Part shown: positions 1 to 9,004 of the stretch, piece after piece | Layout of the letters: every line of letters begins with the position of its first letter | How positions within the stretch are numbered: the first letter of the stretch is position 1 | DNA from: Haloactinospora alba | Lineage (GTDB): Bacteria; Actinomycetota; Actinomycetes; Streptosporangiales; Streptosporangiaceae | Reading direction: 5' to 3' | Assembly (NCBI RefSeq): GCF_006717075.1 | Contig: NZ_VFQC01000001.1 | Location: forward strand, 992,001-1,056,000 | DNA: 64,000 bases | Program-made: the position numbers and the translations under genes | The notes under the pieces: model-generated | The model's input: the letters and a program-made list of their open reading frames with translations, nothing else | Told to the model about the DNA's origin: nothing | Databases searched by the model: none

Positions 1-1225
1 GCTTCACGGCCGAGGCGATCTGCAGCGAGCATCCGGGGTTCCCAGCCACGAGCAGTCCGGCGCCGGTGGCGCGGGCATCCTCGCTCTTGCGGTCGCCGAG
101 CTGCGCCGCCGTGTCCGGTTGCAGCAGGTTGTACACGCCGGCCGAACCGCAGCAGATCTCCGGGTTGGGCAGTTCGGCCACCTCCAGTTCCGGTACGGAG
201 CGCAGGAGCTGGCGCGGCTGGTCGGCCACCCCCTGCCCGTGCGCGAGATGGCAGGCGTCGTGGTACGCCGCTGTCACCGGTAACGGGTGGCGCTCGGCCC
301 GCGGCCCGAGGTCCGCCAGGTACTCGGAGAAGTCCACGGTGGCGGCGCCGAGCGCCTCGGCGCGTCGCGCCCACGTGTCGTCCCCCTCCTGCCTCAGTAC
401 GCGGCCGTAGTGCTTCATCGTCGCGCCGCAGCCGGCGGAGTTCACCACGACGGCGTCGACCCCGGCGCGTTCGAACGTCTCGACGGTGGCGCGCGCGAAA
501 TCGGCGGCCTCCCGCGGGCGTCCCGCATGCGCCGACAGCGCACCGCAACAGCCCTGGTCGCGGGGAACCACCACGTCGCACCCCTCGCTCGCCAGCACCC
601 GGGCGGTCGCCGTGTTGACCTGGGGGAAGAACGACCCCTGTACGCAACCGGTGAGCATCCCCACCACGGCTCTGCGCCGGCCGCGAGCGGGGACACGTTC
701 GGGCAGGGCGGGAACGCGGCTCGGCAGTGGCGGGGCGATGCGTTCCATCGTGGCCACCGAGGGGGAGAGGCGTTCCAGCAGGCCCGATCGGCGCACCAGC
801 TGCTGCAGACCACTGCTCTGGTACGCCCGCATGGGGCCGCGCAGGAGGTCCAGTCGTTTCCGGTGCGGGAACAGCGCGAAGATGAGGGCACGCAGCAGGC
901 GTTCCGCGGCCTTTCTGGTGTGCTCCTCCTCGACGCGGGCGCGGGTGGTCTCGATCAGCGCGTCGTAGGCGACACCGGAGGGGCACGAGCTCACGCACGC
1001 CAGACAGCCCAGACAGTTGTCGAAGGCCTGGACGGCGGCCTCGTTCAGTACGTCGCCCTGCTCGATCTGCCCCATCAGGTGGATGCGGCCGCGCGGTGAG
1101 TCCACCTCCTCGCCCCACAGCGCGTAGGTGGGGCACGTCGGCAGGCAGAAGCCGCAGTGCACACAGTCGCTCAGCAGGTCGTTGAAGGCCCGTTCGTCCG
1201 GTGAGGGCGGGGTCGGGTGGTTCAC
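1..1225 (-). CDS. glcF: Glycolate oxidase iron-sulfur subunit GlcF (3' end cut by window edge)
   Basis: Iron-sulfur subunit that passes electrons from the flavin subunits of glycolate oxidase to the respiratory chain at the membrane. The GTG start at 1225 follows a GGGAGG ribosome site five bases upstream and lies 31 bp after the glcE stop. Two ferredoxin-type clusters are visible: DCVHCGFCLPTCP near residues 20-32 and NCLGCLACVSSCP near residue 75. A CCG-type motif (EICCGSAG) sits close to the left edge, as expected for the C-terminal cysteine-rich domains. About 408 codons are present and the stop lies outside the window. Third gene of glcD-glcE-glcF, so co-transcription is likely. LutA/heterodisulfide-reductase-like proteins share the fold, but glcD and glcE next door make GlcF the best call. 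Confidence 0.9.
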   Translation of the reverse strand, partial: MNHPTPPSPDERAFNDLLSDCVHCGFCLPTCPTYALWGEEVDSPRGRIHLMGQIEQGDVLNEAAVQAFDNCLGCLACVSSCPSGVAYDALIETTRARVEEEHTRKAAERLLRALIFALFPHRKRLDLLRGPMRAYQSSGLQQLVRRSGLLERLSPSVATMERIAPPLPSRVPALPERVPARGRRRAVVGMLTGCVQGSFFPQVNTATARVLASEGCDVVVPRDQGCCGALSAHAGRPREAADFARATVETFERAGVDAVVVNSAGCGATMKHYGRVLRQEGDDTWARRAEALGAATVDFSEYLADLGPRAERHPLPVTAAYHDACHLAHGQGVADQPRQLLRSVPELEVAELPNPEICCGSAGVYNLLQPDTAAQLGDRKSEDARATGAGLLVAGNPGCSLQIASAVK

Positions 1226-1256
1226 CTGGTCCTCCCAGTCGGTCGTGGCGTGCGCA

Positions 1257-2507
1257 TCAGATACCGCCCGCGAAGCGCCCGGGTGCGAGTGTGTGGCACG
1301 GGTCGAGGCGGTCCTTGACCGCGCGCATCAGTTCCAACCCCGAGACATCCCCCCAGAGGTCCACTCCGTGCTCCAGCAGTTCCGGGGAGGCGCGCAGGAC
1401 CGTGAGAGCCCCGTCGGGAAGGGAATCCCGGGCGCGGGAGAGAACCGACGCGGCGGTGGCGGGATCGGCCGTGCCGGGCAGGGCCGCGTACAACACGCCG
1501 GCTCCGGCCGAACCGCGAACGCCGACGTCCAGTCCGGCGTCGCGTCCGGCGTCGCGGAGGGCGGCCGCCGCTGCCGGTGCCTCGGACAACGGGACAGTGG
1601 TTTTCAGCACGGTGTCCTTCGGGGAGCCGGGAAGGCGTCCCCACCATTCCGGGAGTTCGTCGGTGACAGTGGAGCCGTCCATCAACCCGGCTATGTCCGC
1701 TGCCCGGCTGTCGATTCCTCCGCTGCTTCCCTCCACCAGCACGTGCAGGCCCGGCGGGGCCCCCGCGGGCCAGTCCAGCTCGACGGCGGCGGGAACGGCT
1801 TGGCAAGCGCGGATGTCGGCGAGCAGGGAGCGCAGGTGAGCGGGGGCGACCCGTTCCGCCGTGATGAGACGGGAGGCGGGGGGAAGCGGGTGGAGACGGA
1901 ACGTCACCGAGGTGAGCAGACCGAGGGTCCCCAGCGCGCCGGTGTGCAGTTTGCCCAGGTCGTAGCCGGCCACGTTCTTCACCACCGTGCCCCCCGAGGA
2001 GGTGAGGACCCCGTCGGATCGGACCGTGGTCATGCCGATGATGAGGTCGCGTACGGGGCCGTGCAGCATCCGGCGGGGCCCTGACACCCCGGCCGCGACC
2101 AGTCCGCCCACGGTGGAGTCGGGGATCGCGGTGTCCACGGTGAGCCGCTGGCCGGCACGGGCCAGTTCCTCCTGCAGCTCGGCCACCGGTGTTCCCGCCC
2201 CCGCCTGGACGATGAGGTCGCCGGAGGCGTGGGAGATCCCGGTGAGGGCGGTGGTGTCGACGATGAGGTCACACCGGCGCGGCGGGTACCCCCAGTCGAT
2301 CTTGCTGGCGTTGCCTCGGGCGACCACGGAGAGGTCGTGCCGCTGGGCCGTGGCGAGGAGCGACGCCGCCGCCTCGGCGTCCGGCGGGGTGCAGACGTGG
2401 CTCGCTGCGGCGGTTCCCGCGGTGTCGGTGGCTCCAGCCGGCCGGACCCGGACCCCGTCCGCTTCCAGTTCGGCTGTGATCCTCTCGGTGCGGGGGCGCG
2501 TCTCCAT
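1257..2507 (-). CDS. glcE: Glycolate oxidase FAD-binding subunit GlcE
   Basis: A 416-residue FAD-linked oxidase of the PCMH type. It has the N-terminal FAD-binding region with VVARGNASKIDWG and the glycine-rich GLVAAGVSGPRR segment near residues 110-130, followed by a shorter C-terminal FAD-linked oxidase cap. Its length and its place between GlcD and GlcF fit GlcE, the second flavin-binding subunit of bacterial glycolate oxidase, which makes glyoxylate. The ATG start is 24 bp after glcD; the stop is 31 bp before the GTG of glcF, so the three genes look like one transcript. Codon use is like the neighbours and no key region is missing. Confidence 0.9.
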   Translation of the reverse strand: METRPRTERITAELEADGVRVRPAGATDTAGTAAASHVCTPPDAEAAASLLATAQRHDLSVVARGNASKIDWGYPPRRCDLIVDTTALTGISHASGDLIVQAGAGTPVAELQEELARAGQRLTVDTAIPDSTVGGLVAAGVSGPRRMLHGPVRDLIIGMTTVRSDGVLTSSGGTVVKNVAGYDLGKLHTGALGTLGLLTSVTFRLHPLPPASRLITAERVAPAHLRSLLADIRACQAVPAAVELDWPAGAPPGLHVLVEGSSGGIDSRAADIAGLMDGSTVTDELPEWWGRLPGSPKDTVLKTTVPLSEAPAAAAALRDAGRDAGLDVGVRGSAGAGVLYAALPGTADPATAASVLSRARDSLPDGALTVLRASPELLEHGVDLWGDVSGLELMRAVKDRLDPCHTLAPGRFAGGI

Positions 2508-2531
2508 CGGCCGCCACGGTCCCTTCCGTCG

Positions 2532-3995
2532 TCAGAACAGTTCCGCCGATCCGTCGGACACCAGGGGGTGCTCGGTTTTCCGTACCCCCGGACGCTCGCC
2601 GCACAACCGGGGAGTGGGCAGGAGTTTCTCCGGGTTGGCGATGCCCGCCGGATCGAACGCGGCGCGGAAGCGCTCCATGGTCCGCACATCCGCAGGGGAG
2701 AACATACGCGGCATCTGGCACGCCTTGTCCACGCCGACACCGTGTTCGCCCGTGATGGACCCTCCGTGCTCGATGCACAGGTCCAGAATGGCCCCGGAGA
2801 CCTCGGCGGCCCGCTCGGTCGCGCCGGGCTCGGAGTCGTCGAACAGGACCAAGGGGTGCAGGTTGCCGTCGCCGGCGTGGAACACGTTGGCGACCCGCAC
2901 TCCCGACTCCGCCGACAGTTCCCCGATCCGGCGCAGCACCTCCGGCAGCGCGGTCCGCGGAACGACCCCGTCCTGCACGATGTAGGCGGGGCTGATACGG
3001 CCCATGGCCGCGAACGCCGACTTGCGCCCCTTCCAGATGCGCGCGCGTTCCTCCGGGTCGCTGGCGGTACGTGTCTCGAAGGCGCCGGCGGAACGGCACA
3101 GCGCCACGACCTCGGCGAACTGGGCCTCCACCTCCGGGGTGGGACCGTCGAGCTCCACGATCAGGACCGCTTCCGCGCCCGGAGGGTAACCGCAGGAGAC
3201 GGCGGTCTCGGCGGCCTCGATCGACAGGGCGTCCATCATCTCGACGGCGGAGGGGAGAACCCCGGCGGAGATGATCGCCGACACGGCTTCCCCGCCGGCA
3301 TCCATCGAGGTGAACGCGGCCAGTACCGTGCTCACCTGCTGTGGGGTGCGTTCCAGCCGCACGGTCACCTCGGTGGCGATACCGAGGGTCCCCTCCGAGC
3401 CGACGAACGCGCCGAGCAGGTCGTAGCCCGGCGCCTCCACCGCCTTACCGCCCAGGCTGACCAGTTCCCCCTGGGGCGTGGCGAAGCGTACGCCCCGGAC
3501 GTGGTTCACGGTGAAGCCGTACTTCAGGCAGTGGGCGCCGCCGGAGTTCTCCGCGACGTTGCCGCCGACCGAACACACCTGCTGGCTGGAAGGGTCGGGC
3601 GCGTAGTAGTAGCCGTACGGTGCTGCAGCCCTGGTGATGTCGAGGTTGGCCACGCCCGGTTCCACGACGGCGCACTCGTTCTCGATGTCGATCTCGCGGA
3701 TGCGCCGCATGCGCGACGTGACGATGAGAACGCCGTCGCTGTTGGGCAGCGCGCCGGCGGAAAGACCGGTCCCGGCCCCCCGGGGAACGAAGGGAACACC
3801 GTGCTCGGCACAGACCCGCACCGTCTCGACGAGTTGCTCCGGCGTGTCGGGAAGCACGACCACACCGGGCTGGGCCGCGTGGTACGCCAGCCCGTCGCTC
3901 TCGTAGGTGCGCCGACGGGTGCTGTCCGTGATCACGCCCTCGTCCCCGCAGATCGCGCGCAGCCGCGGGGTCAACGTGTCGACAGGATTCGGCAT
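2532..3995 (-). CDS. glcD: Glycolate oxidase FAD-linked subunit GlcD
   Basis: A 487-residue FAD-linked oxidase, the catalytic subunit that oxidises glycolate to glyoxylate (D-lactate dehydrogenases are close relatives). The PCMH FAD-binding domain shows FVPRGAGTGLSAGALP near residues 50-70 and VGGNVAENSGGAHCLKYG near 140-160; the C-terminal FAD-oxidase domain includes HAGDGNLHPL and ends with the GEHGVG motif typical of this family. It heads glcD-E-F and lies downstream of aceB on the same strand, separated by a hairpin-rich 119-bp gap. Glycolate to glyoxylate to malate is therefore encoded in one direction. A D-lactate dehydrogenase role cannot be excluded from sequence alone. Confidence 0.92.
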   Translation of the reverse strand: MPNPVDTLTPRLRAICGDEGVITDSTRRRTYESDGLAYHAAQPGVVVLPDTPEQLVETVRVCAEHGVPFVPRGAGTGLSAGALPNSDGVLIVTSRMRRIREIDIENECAVVEPGVANLDITRAAAPYGYYYAPDPSSQQVCSVGGNVAENSGGAHCLKYGFTVNHVRGVRFATPQGELVSLGGKAVEAPGYDLLGAFVGSEGTLGIATEVTVRLERTPQQVSTVLAAFTSMDAGGEAVSAIISAGVLPSAVEMMDALSIEAAETAVSCGYPPGAEAVLIVELDGPTPEVEAQFAEVVALCRSAGAFETRTASDPEERARIWKGRKSAFAAMGRISPAYIVQDGVVPRTALPEVLRRIGELSAESGVRVANVFHAGDGNLHPLVLFDDSEPGATERAAEVSGAILDLCIEHGGSITGEHGVGVDKACQMPRMFSPADVRTMERFRAAFDPAGIANPEKLLPTPRLCGERPGVRKTEHPLVSDGSAELF

Positions 3996-4031
3996 CGCGA
4001 GTCCGGCCCTTCCGCTCCGTCACACCGGCGG

Positions 4032-4096
4032 CCGGCAGGACCGCGCCTGGTGGCGCCACCGCGCACCGTTCCGTTGGCCGGACACGGTCCTGCCGG
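4032..4096 (-). terminator. Nested hairpin between aceB and glcD
   Basis: Perfect 12-bp arms CCGGCAGGACCG (4032-4043) and CGGTCCTGCCGG (4085-4096) enclose a second palindrome, GGTGGCGCCACC. There is no U-run, as is usual in high-GC actinobacteria. It follows the aceB stop and precedes glcD, so it could terminate or attenuate transcription between them. Confidence 0.55.
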
Positions 4097-4114
4097 GAGT
4101 TGGTGCCTCCGACG

Positions 4115-5725
4115 TTACGGCATCCGCTCGTAGGCGGGAAGGGTCAGGAAGTCGGCGTACTCGTCGGCCAGCGCGACCTCGGTGAACAGTTCGGTGGCGC
4201 GCTGGTACAGGGCGGTGTCGAAGCTCTCCCCGACCGCCTCGCGGATCTTGGCGAGCTCCTCGTCGACGATGCGCTGGACGAGTTCCCGGGTGACCCGGGG
4301 GCCGTCGTCCAGGGTGACGTCGTTGTGCAGCCACTGCCAGATCTGGGAGCGGGAGATCTCCGCGGTCGCCGCGTCCTCCATCAGGTTGAAGATGGCGACG
4401 GCGCCGTTCCCGCCGAGCCAGGACGCCAGGTACTGCAGACCGACGCTGACGTTGTTGCGCAGGCCGGCCTCCGTGATGCCGCCCTGTGCGGTGTTGACCG
4501 AGAGCAGGTCCCCCTGCTTGATCGTTCCGGCGACGTCCTCGCGCGTCTTGTCGATCTGGTTGGGACGGTCGCCGAGGACACGGTCGAAGATCTCGCGTGC
4601 CACGGGGACGAGGTCCGGGTGGGCGACCCAGGAACCGTCGAAACCGTCGGTGGACTCGCGTGTCTTGTCCTCGCGGACCTTGGCGAAGGCGCGTTCGTTG
4701 ACCTCGGCGTCCCGGCGGCTCGGGATGAACGCGGCCATGCCGCCGATGGCGTGCGCTCCCCGGCGGTGACAGGTACTGACGAGGAGTTCGGTGTAGGCGC
4801 GCATGAACGGTGCGGTCATCGTGACCGCGTTACGTTCCGGGAGCATGAACTGCCGGCCGCGGGTGCGGTGTGTCTTGATGACGCTGAAGAGGTAGTCCCA
4901 ACGTCCGGCGTTGAGGCCGGCCGAGTGCTCGCGCAGTTCGTAGAGGATCTCCTCCATCTCGAACGCGGCGGGGATGGTCTCGATCAGCACGGTGGCCCGG
5001 ATCGTGCCGCGCTCGATACCGAGCTTCTCCTGTGCGGTCACGAAGATGTCGTTCCACAGCCGCGCCTCGAGGTGGCTCTCCATCTTGGGCAGGTAGAAGT
5101 AGGGGCCTTTGCCCTTGTCGAGCTGGCGCTGGGCGCAGTGGAAGAAGTAGAGGGCGAAGTCGACGAGTCCCCCGGAGACACGTTGGCCGTTGACCAGGAT
5201 GTGCTTCTCGTCCAGGTGCCAGCCGCGCGGTCGGACGACGATGGTGGCCAGCTCGGAGTCGTCGTTGAGCGCGTAGCTCTTGCCCTGGGGAGTGGTGAAG
5301 TCGAGCGTGCGGTCCAGCGCGTCCCGCAGGTTGAGCTGGCCCTCGACCATGTTCTCCCACAGGGGGGCGTTGGAGTCCTCGAAGTCGGCCAGCCACACCT
5401 TGGCCCCCGAGTTGAGCGCGTTGACCGTCATCTTCCGGTCGGTCGGCCCGGTGATCTCGACGCGACGGTCGGTGATCCCGGGAGCGGGGGGAGCGACGGT
5501 CCAGTTCGGGTCCTCGCGGATGTCGCGGGTCTCCGGAAGGAAGTCCAGGTCCGCGCCGGCGGATATCCGTTCCTGGCGACGTGTGCGCGCGGTCAGGAGC
5601 TCCTGGCGCCGCCCCTCGAACATGTGGTGGAGGTCGGCGATGAACTCGACCGCGTCGTTGGTGAGGATCTCCTCGTACCGCTCGTGTAGGGGGCCGGTGA
5701 TCTCGACCCTGTCAGTGGCGCCCAT
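4115..5725 (-). CDS. aceB: Malate synthase A
   Basis: A 536-residue malate synthase of the A form, which condenses glyoxylate with acetyl-CoA to give malate and CoA in the cytoplasm. Family features: [11 protein letters not shown] near residue 95, [14 protein letters not shown] near 170, the [19 protein letters not shown] segment carrying the catalytic glutamate region near 245-265, and [11 protein letters not shown]. Length matches the A form (about 530-540), not the longer G form. The ATG at 5725 has GGAAGG upstream. It leads the glycolate oxidase genes, so glyoxylate from glycolate can go straight to malate. Two tandem IclR-type palindromes sit 9-43 bp upstream, the nearer one over the ribosome-site region, suggesting repression shared with the purine/glyoxylate genes at 37-49 kb. 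Confidence 0.96.
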   Translation of the reverse strand: MGATDRVEITGPLHERYEEILTNDAVEFIADLHHMFEGRRQELLTARTRRQERISAGADLDFLPETRDIREDPNWTVAPPAPGITDRRVEITGPTDRKMTVNALNSGAKVWLADFEDSNAPLWENMVEGQLNLRDALDRTLDFTTPQGKSYALNDDSELATIVVRPRGWHLDEKHILVNGQRVSGGLVDFALYFFHCAQRQLDKGKGPYFYLPKMESHLEARLWNDIFVTAQEKLGIERGTIRATVLIETIPAAFEMEEILYELREHSAGLNAGRWDYLFSVIKTHRTRGRQFMLPERNAVTMTAPFMRAYTELLVSTCHRRGAHAIGGMAAFIPSRRDAEVNERAFAKVREDKTRESTDGFDGSWVAHPDLVPVAREIFDRVLGDRPNQIDKTREDVAGTIKQGDLLSVNTAQGGITEAGLRNNVSVGLQYLASWLGGNGAVAIFNLMEDAATAEISRSQIWQWLHNDVTLDDGPRVTRELVQRIVDEELAKIREAVGESFDTALYQRATELFTEVALADEYADFLTLPAYERMP

Positions 5726-5733
5726 GTAAAACC

Positions 5734-5768
5734 TTCCACAACACGAAAATAGGTTTTGGTATGTGGAA
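5734..5768. promoter_or_regulatory. Tandem IclR-type operators upstream of aceB
   Basis: Site 1 is TTCCACAACACGAAA at 5734-5748. Site 2, read on the minus strand, is TTCCACATACCAAAA at 5754-5768. Both fit TTCC-N6-CRAAA and start 20 bp apart, two helical turns. The same arrangement occurs before the hyi operon (45577/45598) and, less perfectly, before the uraD operon and the IclR/HpcH divergent pair. The link to the IclR protein at 36.8-37.6 kb is inference. Confidence 0.6.
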
Positions 5769-5814
5769 TCCGACGCTACTCTTCCGTGCCGGTCGTGGTC
5801 AACGTTGCACGACT

Positions 5815-5885
5815 CTCATGTACTGTATAATTTTCTTTTCAAAAAAAGAAACGCTAAGTTTCTGGAAAAATTTGGCTCATTTTTG
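5815..5885. promoter_or_regulatory. AT-rich island with short inverted repeats between aceB and hflX
   Basis: About 70 bp of A/T-rich DNA in a GC-rich chromosome. It contains TTTTCTTTTCAAAAAAAGAA (5831-5850) and the perfect hairpin AGAAAC-GCTAA-GTTTCT (5847-5863). It lies between divergent aceB and hflX, so it probably holds promoter or regulator-binding DNA. I could not assign -35/-10 boxes with confidence. Confidence 0.4.
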
Positions 5886-6025
5886 ACTGTCTCGCGCAGC
5901 TTGTGCGGATGTGGCCGTGGTGTGGGACACGCTCGGCGGGAAAACGGGGTGTGGCGTACGGGTTGACATGCCATGATCCGCGGGAACAACCCACAGCAGC
6001 ACGGTGTTGCCCTTACCGGAGGGAT

Positions 6026-7435
6026 ATGACTACTACTGACAACCGCGGTTTCGTGGCAACCGGACAGGGTGACCTGGACCTTGCCGAGCGCCAGGCACTG
6101 CGCCGCGTTCCTGGGCTCTCCACCGAGCTCACCGACGTCACCGAGGTCGAGGTCCGCTCCCTGCGCCTGGAACGTGTGGTGCTCATCGGAGTATGGACCA
6201 CGGGTACCCAACTCGAAGCCGACAACTCTCTCGCGGAACTCAAGCAGCTCGCCGAGACGGCGGGTGCGACCGTGCTCGACGGGTTGACGCAACGCCGTTC
6301 GAAACCGGACCCAGCGATGTACGTGGGCCGGGGCAAGGTTTCGGAGCTGGGTGACATCGTCAACAGCACGGGGGCCGACACCGTGGTCTGCGACGGGGAG
6401 CTCACCCCCGGACAGCTGCGCCAGCTCGAAGAGAGCATCAACGTCAAGGTCATCGACCGGACCGCGCTCATCCTGGACATCTTCGCCCAACACGCCCGGA
6501 GCCGGGAGGGCAAGGCCCAGGTGGAACTGGCCCAACTCACGTACCTGCTCCCGCGGCTGCGCGGGTGGGGCGACAAGCTGTCCCGGCAGGCCGGCGGGCG
6601 TGCCGGTGGTGGTAACGGCGGCGTGGGACTGCGTGGCCCCGGTGAGCGCAAGATCGAGTCCGACCGGCGCCGGATCAACGCGCGCATGGACAAACTGCGG
6701 CGACAACTCGCCCAGATGTCCACGGCCCGGGACGTGAAGCGCGACCAGCGACGTGCCCGCCGGGTTCCTGCCGTGGCCATCACCGGATACACGAACGCCG
6801 GCAAGTCCAGTCTGCTGCACAGTCTGACGGGGGCCGGGGTGCTCGTGGAGGACGAGCTGTTCGCCACGCTGGACCCGACGGTGCGCCAGGCACACACCCC
6901 GGACGGTCGGCTGTTCACGTTCAGCGACACCGTCGGTTTCGTCCGGCACCTGCCGCACCAGCTCATCGAGGCCTTCCGATCGACCCTGGAAGAGGTCGCC
7001 CGGGCTGACCTCATCCTGCACGTCGTCGACGCCTCGCACCCCGAACCCGAGCAGCAGATTTCGGCGGTGCGCGAGGTGTTCCGGGACATCGACGCCCAGG
7101 ACATCCCGGAAGTGGTCGTGCTGAACAAGACCGACGCGGCGGACCCCATCGCGCTCAAACAGCTGCGGACGCGGGAACCCAACGCTGTTGAGGTATCGGC
7201 GCACACCGGGAGCGGGATAACCGACCTCGTGTCGGCCACCGCTGACGCACTGCCCCGGCTCGACCGGGAGGTGGAGGTGCTCCTTCCCTACCGGCGCGGC
7301 GATCTGCTCTCCCGCATGCATGAGGAAGGGACGGTCCTGACCGAGGAACACACCAGTGAGGGCACGGCCGTGCACGCGCGTGTGCCCGAACTGTTGGCTG
7401 GGAAGCTGGACGAGTTCACCGCCTCCGTCTGTTAG
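6026..7435 (+). CDS. hflX: Ribosome-associated GTPase HflX
   Basis: GTPase that binds the large ribosomal subunit and splits stalled or hibernating ribosomes. The 469-residue protein has the HflX N-terminal domain ([13 protein letters not shown] near residue 95), the glycine-rich linker [20 protein letters not shown] near 190-210, and a G domain with [10 protein letters not shown] (G1), DTVGF (G3) and NKTD (G4). I chose ATG 6026 because ccGGAGGG lies just upstream; the frame is open further upstream but has no ribosome site and would add non-conserved residues. It is transcribed away from aceB. The stop is four bases before a long inverted repeat. Confidence 0.95.
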   Translation: MTTTDNRGFVATGQGDLDLAERQALRRVPGLSTELTDVTEVEVRSLRLERVVLIGVWTTGTQLEADNSLAELKQLAETAGATVLDGLTQRRSKPDPAMYVGRGKVSELGDIVNSTGADTVVCDGELTPGQLRQLEESINVKVIDRTALILDIFAQHARSREGKAQVELAQLTYLLPRLRGWGDKLSRQAGGRAGGGNGGVGLRGPGERKIESDRRRINARMDKLRRQLAQMSTARDVKRDQRRARRVPAVAITGYTNAGKSSLLHSLTGAGVLVEDELFATLDPTVRQAHTPDGRLFTFSDTVGFVRHLPHQLIEAFRSTLEEVARADLILHVVDASHPEPEQQISAVREVFRDIDAQDIPEVVVLNKTDAADPIALKQLRTREPNAVEVSAHTGSGITDLVSATADALPRLDREVEVLLPYRRGDLLSRMHEEGTVLTEEHTSEGTAVHARVPELLAGKLDEFTASVC

Positions 7436-7439
7436 CTGC

Positions 7440-7572
7440 GGCACGACGGGGAACCAGAGCCCCGGGCCGTGCGGTGTACATCCTCTCGTCGGATGGATTA
7501 CGGTTTTAACGCATTGGCATGAGAGCGTGAGCTGCCGGGGCTCTGGATGCACTGTTCGCTCCCCGTCGTGCC
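7440..7572 (+). ncRNA. Long nested inverted repeat, candidate structured RNA
   Basis: GGCACGACGGGGA (7440-7452) pairs perfectly with TCCCCGTCGTGCC (7560-7572), and CCAGAGCCCCGG (7454-7465) with CCGGGGCTCTGG (7535-7546). The 5' arms are separated by one A and the 3' arms by 13 bases, giving a 25-bp interrupted stem around a loop of about 70 nt. It starts four bases after hflX. It could be a processed 3' UTR RNA, an independent small RNA, an elaborate terminator or a leader for the next gene. I could not match it to a named RNA family. Confidence 0.4.
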
Positions 7573-7676
7573 ATCCCAGCCGAGAACGAGGTCGCCTATG
7601 CCCGCCTATCGCCACAGGTTCGCCGCCGCAGTACCCAGTTGGCGTCTCTGATGCTTCCAGGTGGGCCGGTGAGACG

Positions 7677-8885
7677 ATGACCGTACGGTTGCTGACGAAC
7701 ATCGGACGGTTGTGGACGGGCACTGACCTCCTGAGCAACGCGGCCATGCTGGTCAAGAACGACCGCATCGCCTGGGTGGGGCCAGCGGCGGAGCTTCCCC
7801 AGTACCTTCCCGGGGTCATCGAGGACATCGTCGATGTCGACGAGGTCGACAACCTCGGCGGTGGTCTGGTGACCCCCGGCTTGGTGGACGCGCACTGCCA
7901 TCCGGTGTACGCGGGGAACCGGTACGCCGAGGTGGCGATGCGGGCCGGTGGGGCCACCCACGCCGAGATCGCCAGCGCGGGAGGCGGTGTCGCCTCCACG
8001 GTGACCGTCACCCGGGGAACGGACCCCTGGACCCTGTGCAACGCGGTACGGGAACGGCTCCGGCACTGGGTGCTCTCCGGATGTACCACGGTCGAGGCCA
8101 AGACCGGATACCACCTGACCCGGGACGGGGAACTCGCCGACATCCGACTGCTGCGCTCACTCGAGCAGGAACCCGGTATGCCGCGGCTGCACGCGACGTT
8201 CTTCGCCGCGCACGCCATCCCACCCGAGTACTTCGGGCGCCCCCATGACTACGTCGAAGCAGTGGGCACATGGCTCGGTGACGCCGCTCAGGCCGGGGCG
8301 GACGGCGTTGACGTCCTCTGCGACCACCAGCAGTTCAGCGCCAAGGACGCGCAGTGGCTGCTGGCCGCCGGTCGCGCGGCAGGGTTGCAGACACACATGC
8401 ACGCCTGTGCCAAGCCCCGGCACGGTGCGGTGCGGATGGCCTCCGAGGCGCAGTGTTCGTCGGTGACCCCGATGGACGAGACGGACGAGGAGGACGTGCT
8501 CGCCCTGTCGAAGACGGGAACACCGGTGGTGGCCTGCCCGCTCGCCGCACTGCAGGAACGGAACAGCCCACCGATCCGGGCCCTGCTCGACCACGGCGTG
8601 CCGGTCGGGATCGGAACCGACCACAACCCCGGGCAGTCGGGGTCGATGTCGCTGCCGTTGGCGATAACGGTCGCCGTGGCGATGTTCAACATGAGCGTCC
8701 TGGAAGCGTTGCGCGCCGCGACCGTCGGCGGTGCGCACGCCTTGGGCATGACCGACCGCGGCATGCTCGCCCCGGGCAGCTACGCGGACATAGTCCAGTG
8801 GGACGCCGACCACGAGGGGGCGTTCGCCTGGGCCTACGGGCTCAACACGCTACGTGTCTGGCGCGGCGGCGAAACAATCCGCTGA
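7677..8885 (+). CDS. hutI: Imidazolonepropionase-like amidohydrolase
   Basis: A 402-residue metal-dependent amidohydrolase resembling HutI, which hydrolyses imidazolone-5-propanoate to N-formimidoyl-L-glutamate in histidine degradation. Visible signatures: metal site DAHCHPVYAGNR near residue 65, EAKTGYHL near 140, HMHAC near 235, and GTDHNPGQS near 310 with the metal-binding Asp. The ATG at 7677 is chosen because the amidohydrolase fold begins there; upstream frame is the hflX tail and inverted repeat. No other hut gene is nearby, so either the rest of the pathway lies elsewhere or this is a related deaminase/hydrolase. A terminator-like hairpin follows. Confidence 0.8.
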   Translation: MTVRLLTNIGRLWTGTDLLSNAAMLVKNDRIAWVGPAAELPQYLPGVIEDIVDVDEVDNLGGGLVTPGLVDAHCHPVYAGNRYAEVAMRAGGATHAEIASAGGGVASTVTVTRGTDPWTLCNAVRERLRHWVLSGCTTVEAKTGYHLTRDGELADIRLLRSLEQEPGMPRLHATFFAAHAIPPEYFGRPHDYVEAVGTWLGDAAQAGADGVDVLCDHQQFSAKDAQWLLAAGRAAGLQTHMHACAKPRHGAVRMASEAQCSSVTPMDETDEEDVLALSKTGTPVVACPLAALQERNSPPIRALLDHGVPVGIGTDHNPGQSGSMSLPLAITVAVAMFNMSVLEALRAATVGGAHALGMTDRGMLAPGSYADIVQWDADHEGAFAWAYGLNTLRVWRGGETIR

Positions 8886-8908
8886 GAGCCTCATGGGTGC
8901 TGAACCCT

Positions 8909-8926
8909 GCCGGCCCGCCCGGGCCG
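8909..8926 (+). terminator. GC hairpin after hutI
   Basis: CCGGCCCG and CGGGCCGG form an 8-bp palindrome 23 bp after the hutI stop. The spacing suits a terminator, but the loop is very short and no U-run follows. Confidence 0.4.
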
Positions 8927-9004
8927 GGGACGCGCGGAGGCGGATCTCCACAGCCGACGGTTTCGGGGTGTCCCGAGAGACACCGGCTTTCTAACGTTGG
9001 CTCC

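Noticed and set aside
2229-4133. Long open frame on the plus strand antisense to glcD (634 codons)
   Set aside because: Shadow of a GC-rich gene: the opposite strand encodes a complete FAD oxidase with motifs, while this translation is Arg/Gly/Pro-rich without domains. Similar antisense frames at 4100-5689, 5816-8218, 20654-22552, 26964-28814 and 49217-52030 were dismissed for the same reason.
7440-7572. 6S or Ms1-type RNA
   Set aside because: The long stem is suggestive, but I cannot identify the expected open-bubble sequence or confirm the usual gene context, so no family name is given.
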